Of a stretch of 27,893 bases of DNA, positions 25,211 to 27,893 are shown piece by piece. The DNA lies in contig JANBVJ010000006.1 of NCBI GenBank assembly GCA_024239055.1, positions 1 to 27,893 of the forward strand, given 5' to 3'. The notes beneath the pieces were generated by a model. The model saw only the letters and a program-made list of their open reading frames with translations, had not been told where the DNA came from and made no database searches. Source of the stretch: Patescibacteria group bacterium (GTDB lineage: Bacteria; Patescibacteria; Paceibacteria; Paceibacterales; UBA10102). Positions within the stretch are counted from its first letter, which is position 1, and the number at the start of each line of letters is the position of its first letter. Made by a program: the position numbers and the translations under genes.

Positions 25211-27790
25211 ATGAAAAAATTTTTAATTCTAAGTTTAACAATTTTAAGTTTAATTTCTATTCCACTGATTATCCAAGAAGTAGTTGCTGAAAATTCAGTT
25301 ACAAAAATAATAAAATTAACAGGTTCATTAATTGGAACAGAAGAAGATGAAGATTTTTTACTACCAGAATCTCTAACAAATCTTAACAAAACCATTACTT
25401 TCATGTCTGTTAGACATCTTGGTGATGGAAATGCAAAAGAGATTTACAGAAGTTGGGATTTTATAAATAATACAGCAATAAGATTTCATGGCAGTAGTAA
25501 TTTTCCTTCAAATAACGCACCAATGGACTTTGTGGCATATTTCGTTGAATTTACAGCAGGGAGTGATATGATTGTACAAAATGGAACTTTGATTGTAGAT
25601 GGTGGAGATGTTAATCAAGAATTTATTGCAACATTATCTCCAAGTGTAAATGCCACGAATAGTTTTTACACTTTTGACGGATTAAATATGGATCACGCAG
25701 ATCTTTCTTGGGGAAGCGAAGAATTTGGGATAATGAGAGTAAAAAATGATACAAGTTGGGGATATGAACCTGCTGATGCACCAAACTCAGGAAATACAGA
25801 AGTAAGATTTTCAGTTATAGATTGGAACAATTCTAATTTTATTATTCAAAATGGAACAGGATCATTACAGGATTTAGATTTAATAGATACGATTGTACCA
25901 TCACCTGCAATTGATAGAAGGCATACAATAGTTCTAATTTCAACAAGTTTTGATGGTGAGTTAGATGCAACAAGTGATGAATATGGTGTTACTGGAAGAA
26001 TAAATTCTTCTAATGAAGTTGAAATCGAAAGAGAGGATGCAGATTGTGGTGGTGGATCAAACTGTATAGTAAATTATCGTTGGGAATTGATTACTTTTCC
26101 AACAACTTTTGCAAACGTAACACATGATCAAATTTTTAAATCAGGCGAAACAGGAAGTGATGTAACCGTTTCAACTATTGATATTTTTTCACCAGCATTA
26201 GGTAATGCAAGTAAAGCAATTGCAATAGGAACAAACCATAACCCAATGGGACTAGGACAGGCTAGAGATTCTAGTGGAAGTTCTGGAACATGGGACAGAA
26301 ATGCCTACACTATTGAACTGATAAACGCAACAGCAGTAAACGGAACTGCTAATGATGCAAGAAATAGTGCAACCGTACCATATCAGGTCATTGAATTTCT
26401 ATTAGTTTCTGCTGGTCAGACCTTTAATCAAACTGAGATAGATGTAGTATCAGCAGTTGATGTAGGAACACAATTTGACGTAACTAAACTATTTTCAGAT
26501 ACTGCGACAGTATTAGATCAAGTTCAGACTGATGTAGTCACTGATCAGTTAGAAAATGATACTGCTACAGTAACAGATCAGACAAATCTCAATATTACAA
26601 AGGAATTTTTAGATACAACTACAGTTTTAGATACAGTATCAAGTAATGTTACTACTCTAAATAATGTTTTACTTGATGATACTGCAACAGTTACTGATCA
26701 GGTTAGATTCATTATCAATAAGACAGCAGTAGACATTAGTACAGCAGTTGATCAAGGAACAGGATTCAATGTAACTAAGATATTTGCAGATATAGTATTG
26801 ACAGTTGACGGAGTAAATACCAATGTAGCAACTAATTTCAATACAACCGCAACAGATACTGCGACAATTTTAGATATAATTGAATTGGGAATAACTAAAG
26901 CAATTCAAGATAATGTTATTGTTCTAGATGGGGTTGACACCAGTACAATTACTCAAATAACTATTACAGATATTGTACAAGTACAAGATAACAATCTTGG
27001 AATTATAATAACACCAATTTTGCCTCCAAGCGGAGGAGGCGGATCAGGTGGTGGAGGAGGAACACCAGATCCAGAAGGATTCCAGAGAATAATAGGACTA
27101 GATATTCAATCAGAAGTTATTGAAGTACAACTTTCAACAGTTGTTCCTAGTGACTTTGAGATAACAGTATTTGGTCAACAAACAACAGGAATATTCATTA
27201 CAGGTTTAGTTACTGAACCACAGTTTGTAAGTTGGTTTAACTTTGGTGAAGAACCAAGAGAATTGGACTTTGATGTTACAATTGATCAACAAAAGACATC
27301 TAATGATCCAACAAGAATACAGAACCTTGCTTTGGATGACTTTGTTGTTAATGCGCCAAACATACCTTGTACATTACTAGATCCGTTTGATCCACCACAA
27401 GCATGTCTTGATCCAATCCTTTACGAAGTTCCAGTAGAATTTGAGTTTTCAAAAGGTGGTGTTACATTCCATGAGGATCACATCATAATTGTAGATGCAA
27501 GAGTTCTTGAAAAATCATGTATAATATTTGGATTAGAGTATCCATTAATTTTATGTGAAAACATATCTATCACAACATTTTCTGTTGTAGATGGTGGAAC
27601 TGAGAATTCAATTCCAATACTCATTCTTCCAGTATTGTTACTTGCGTTATTAACATTCATTGTCTTTGCCTTTAGACAAGCAGGTAAAGGTGGTATTAGA
27701 TCTACAACAAGAAGAAAATTCAGGAAGAGAGATGAACTAACAAGCATGTCTGATAGGCAAGTTAGACGTAAATTCAAACGTGGAAGATAG
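25211..27790 (+). CDS. Membrane-anchored surface protein with jelly-roll-like and DxATVxDQ repeats (859 aa)
   Basis: ATG follows the upstream stop by one base. A signal peptide (KKFLILSLTILSLISIPLI, cut near VVA-EN) is followed by about four diverged units to residue 402. Each carries an R...W.LI-F or YFVEF strand followed by V.NGT or an equivalent turn, then a strand ending with xxFxxxS, resembling the 'WxVVEF ... VQxG' repeats of phage and bacterial surface proteins. Residues about 403-595 hold short repeats of the type DTATVLDQV and NVTKLFSD, as in the giant protein. A Gly/Ser hinge (about 605-625), a two-Cys anchor domain, a helix (about 800-822) and an R/K-rich tail end it. The C-terminal third is a paralog of the giant protein's C-terminus, so both are probably anchored the same way. 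No enzyme motif is seen. Confidence 0.85.
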   Translation: MKKFLILSLTILSLISIPLIIQEVVAENSVTKIIKLTGSLIGTEEDEDFLLPESLTNLNKTITFMSVRHLGDGNAKEIYRSWDFINNTAIRFHGSSNFPSNNAPMDFVAYFVEFTAGSDMIVQNGTLIVDGGDVNQEFIATLSPSVNATNSFYTFDGLNMDHADLSWGSEEFGIMRVKNDTSWGYEPADAPNSGNTEVRFSVIDWNNSNFIIQNGTGSLQDLDLIDTIVPSPAIDRRHTIVLISTSFDGELDATSDEYGVTGRINSSNEVEIEREDADCGGGSNCIVNYRWELITFPTTFANVTHDQIFKSGETGSDVTVSTIDIFSPALGNASKAIAIGTNHNPMGLGQARDSSGSSGTWDRNAYTIELINATAVNGTANDARNSATVPYQVIEFLLVSAGQTFNQTEIDVVSAVDVGTQFDVTKLFSDTATVLDQVQTDVVTDQLENDTATVTDQTNLNITKEFLDTTTVLDTVSSNVTTLNNVLLDDTATVTDQVRFIINKTAVDISTAVDQGTGFNVTKIFADIVLTVDGVNTNVATNFNTTATDTATILDIIELGITKAIQDNVIVLDGVDTSTITQITITDIVQVQDNNLGIIITPILPPSGGGGSGGGGGTPDPEGFQRIIGLDIQSEVIEVQLSTVVPSDFEITVFGQQTTGIFITGLVTEPQFVSWFNFGEEPRELDFDVTIDQQKTSNDPTRIQNLALDDFVVNAPNIPCTLLDPFDPPQACLDPILYEVPVEFEFSKGGVTFHEDHIIIVDARVLEKSCIIFGLEYPLILCENISITTFSVVDGGTENSIPILILPVLLLALLTFIVFAFRQAGKGGIRSTTRRKFRKRDELTSMSDRQVRRKFKRGR
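26416..26990 (+). repeat. Tandem DxATVxDQ linker repeats
   Basis: Units of about 20 residues (motifs DTATVLDQVQ, DTATVTDQTN, DTTTVLDTVS, DTATVTDQVR, DISTAVDQG, DTATILDII, DNVIVLDGV) alternate with NxTK(L/I/E)F segments. The regular Asp spacing could bind cations, and the stretch probably forms an extended stalk. Similar units at 20248-20390 link the LamG and FN3 parts of the giant protein. Confidence 0.75.
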
Positions 27791-27795
27791 CGCAG

Positions 27796-27802
27796 TTTTT
27801 TT
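27796..27802 (+). terminator. T7 run, likely archaeal terminator
   Basis: Seven T begin six bases after the TAG stop of the 859-residue protein. Archaeal RNA polymerase stops at such runs without a needed hairpin. A 10-base palindrome, GCTACGTAGC, follows at 27810-27819. Confidence 0.55.
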
Positions 27803-27850
27803 CTAAACCGCTACGTAGCATAATTGAATTGTTCATACATTATCGATATT

Positions 27851-27862
27851 CTTTTATGTTTA
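27851..27862 (+). promoter_or_regulatory. Possible TATA box for the next gene
   Basis: The AT-rich CTTTTATGTTTA is centred about 28 bases before ATG 27884, the spacing expected for a leaderless archaeal transcript. Only the spacing and composition support it. Confidence 0.3.
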
Positions 27863-27883
27863 ACAGTTTAGTTGGTTTTCATA

Positions 27884-27893
27884 ATGGTCAAGG
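27884..27893 (+). CDS. Possible 5' end of a following gene (cut by window edge)
   Basis: ATG GTC AAG lies at the window end, after a T-run and an AT-rich promoter-like stretch. Only three codons are visible, so the product cannot be judged. Confidence 0.3.

Noticed and set aside
1..27893. The whole window being a complete spindle-shaped thaumarchaeal virus genome, since its length is similar
   Set aside because: No polymerase, capsid, ATPase or terminal-repeat signal is visible, both ends cut through genes, and more than half is one giant gene.

Overview
The window is AT-rich and carries a single run of plus-strand genes. No minus-strand gene is convincing. I infer a group I (marine-type) Thaumarchaeota / Nitrososphaerota source, or an element living in one. 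The reasons are the low GC (roughly a third by eye), A/T-ending codons, AGA arginine codons, TTG and GTG starts with GGTGA- or GGAG-type ribosome binding sites, signal peptides ending in A-Y-A, and short basic cytoplasmic tails after C-terminal membrane helices. No taxonomic marker is present, so this remains an inference.

Region 1 (1-6751) is a tightly packed operon. It holds the 3' end of a membrane-anchored gene, a 94-residue protein with two membrane helices, four tandem paralogous signal-anchored surface proteins (597, 405, 514 and 479 residues), and a second protein with two membrane helices (85 residues). Genes overlap by one base (TAATG) or are a few bases apart. The paralogs share a middle beta-rich domain and a C-terminal Cys-containing module.

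Region 2 (6752-7156) is about 400 bases with no convincing gene. Its first part is GC-richer than its surroundings, and it holds several nested inverted repeats, including two folds that exclude each other. It could be a structured leader, a small RNA or a regulatory region.

Region 3 (7157-22522) is one uninterrupted 5121-codon gene. It encodes a giant mosaic surface protein with an N-terminal hydrophobic segment, about eleven LamG/concanavalin-A-like units, several other beta-sandwich repeats, DTVTxSDQ-type linkers, three fibronectin type III domains, a Gly/Ser hinge, a C-terminal anchor domain, a membrane helix and a lysine/arginine-rich tail.

Region 4 (22588-27790) holds three more secreted proteins. 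The first is a 191-residue protein resembling a family common among phage and virus tail or fibre proteins. The second is a two-repeat RPDxD/FN3 protein whose start codon and signal peptide lie in different frames, separated by a run of nine A. The third is an 859-residue protein with jelly-roll-like repeats, the same DxATVxDQ linkers and the same C-terminal anchor module as the giant protein. A T-run follows, then the likely start of another gene at 27884.

Every gene encodes an exported or membrane protein made of adhesion or sugar-binding folds. The parsimonious reading is a cell-surface appendage or adhesin locus. Because the LamG, RPDxD and fibre-like families are also frequent in viruses, a structural module of an archaeal virus or integrated element is an alternative. 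No replication, capsid, packaging or integrase gene is present to decide this.
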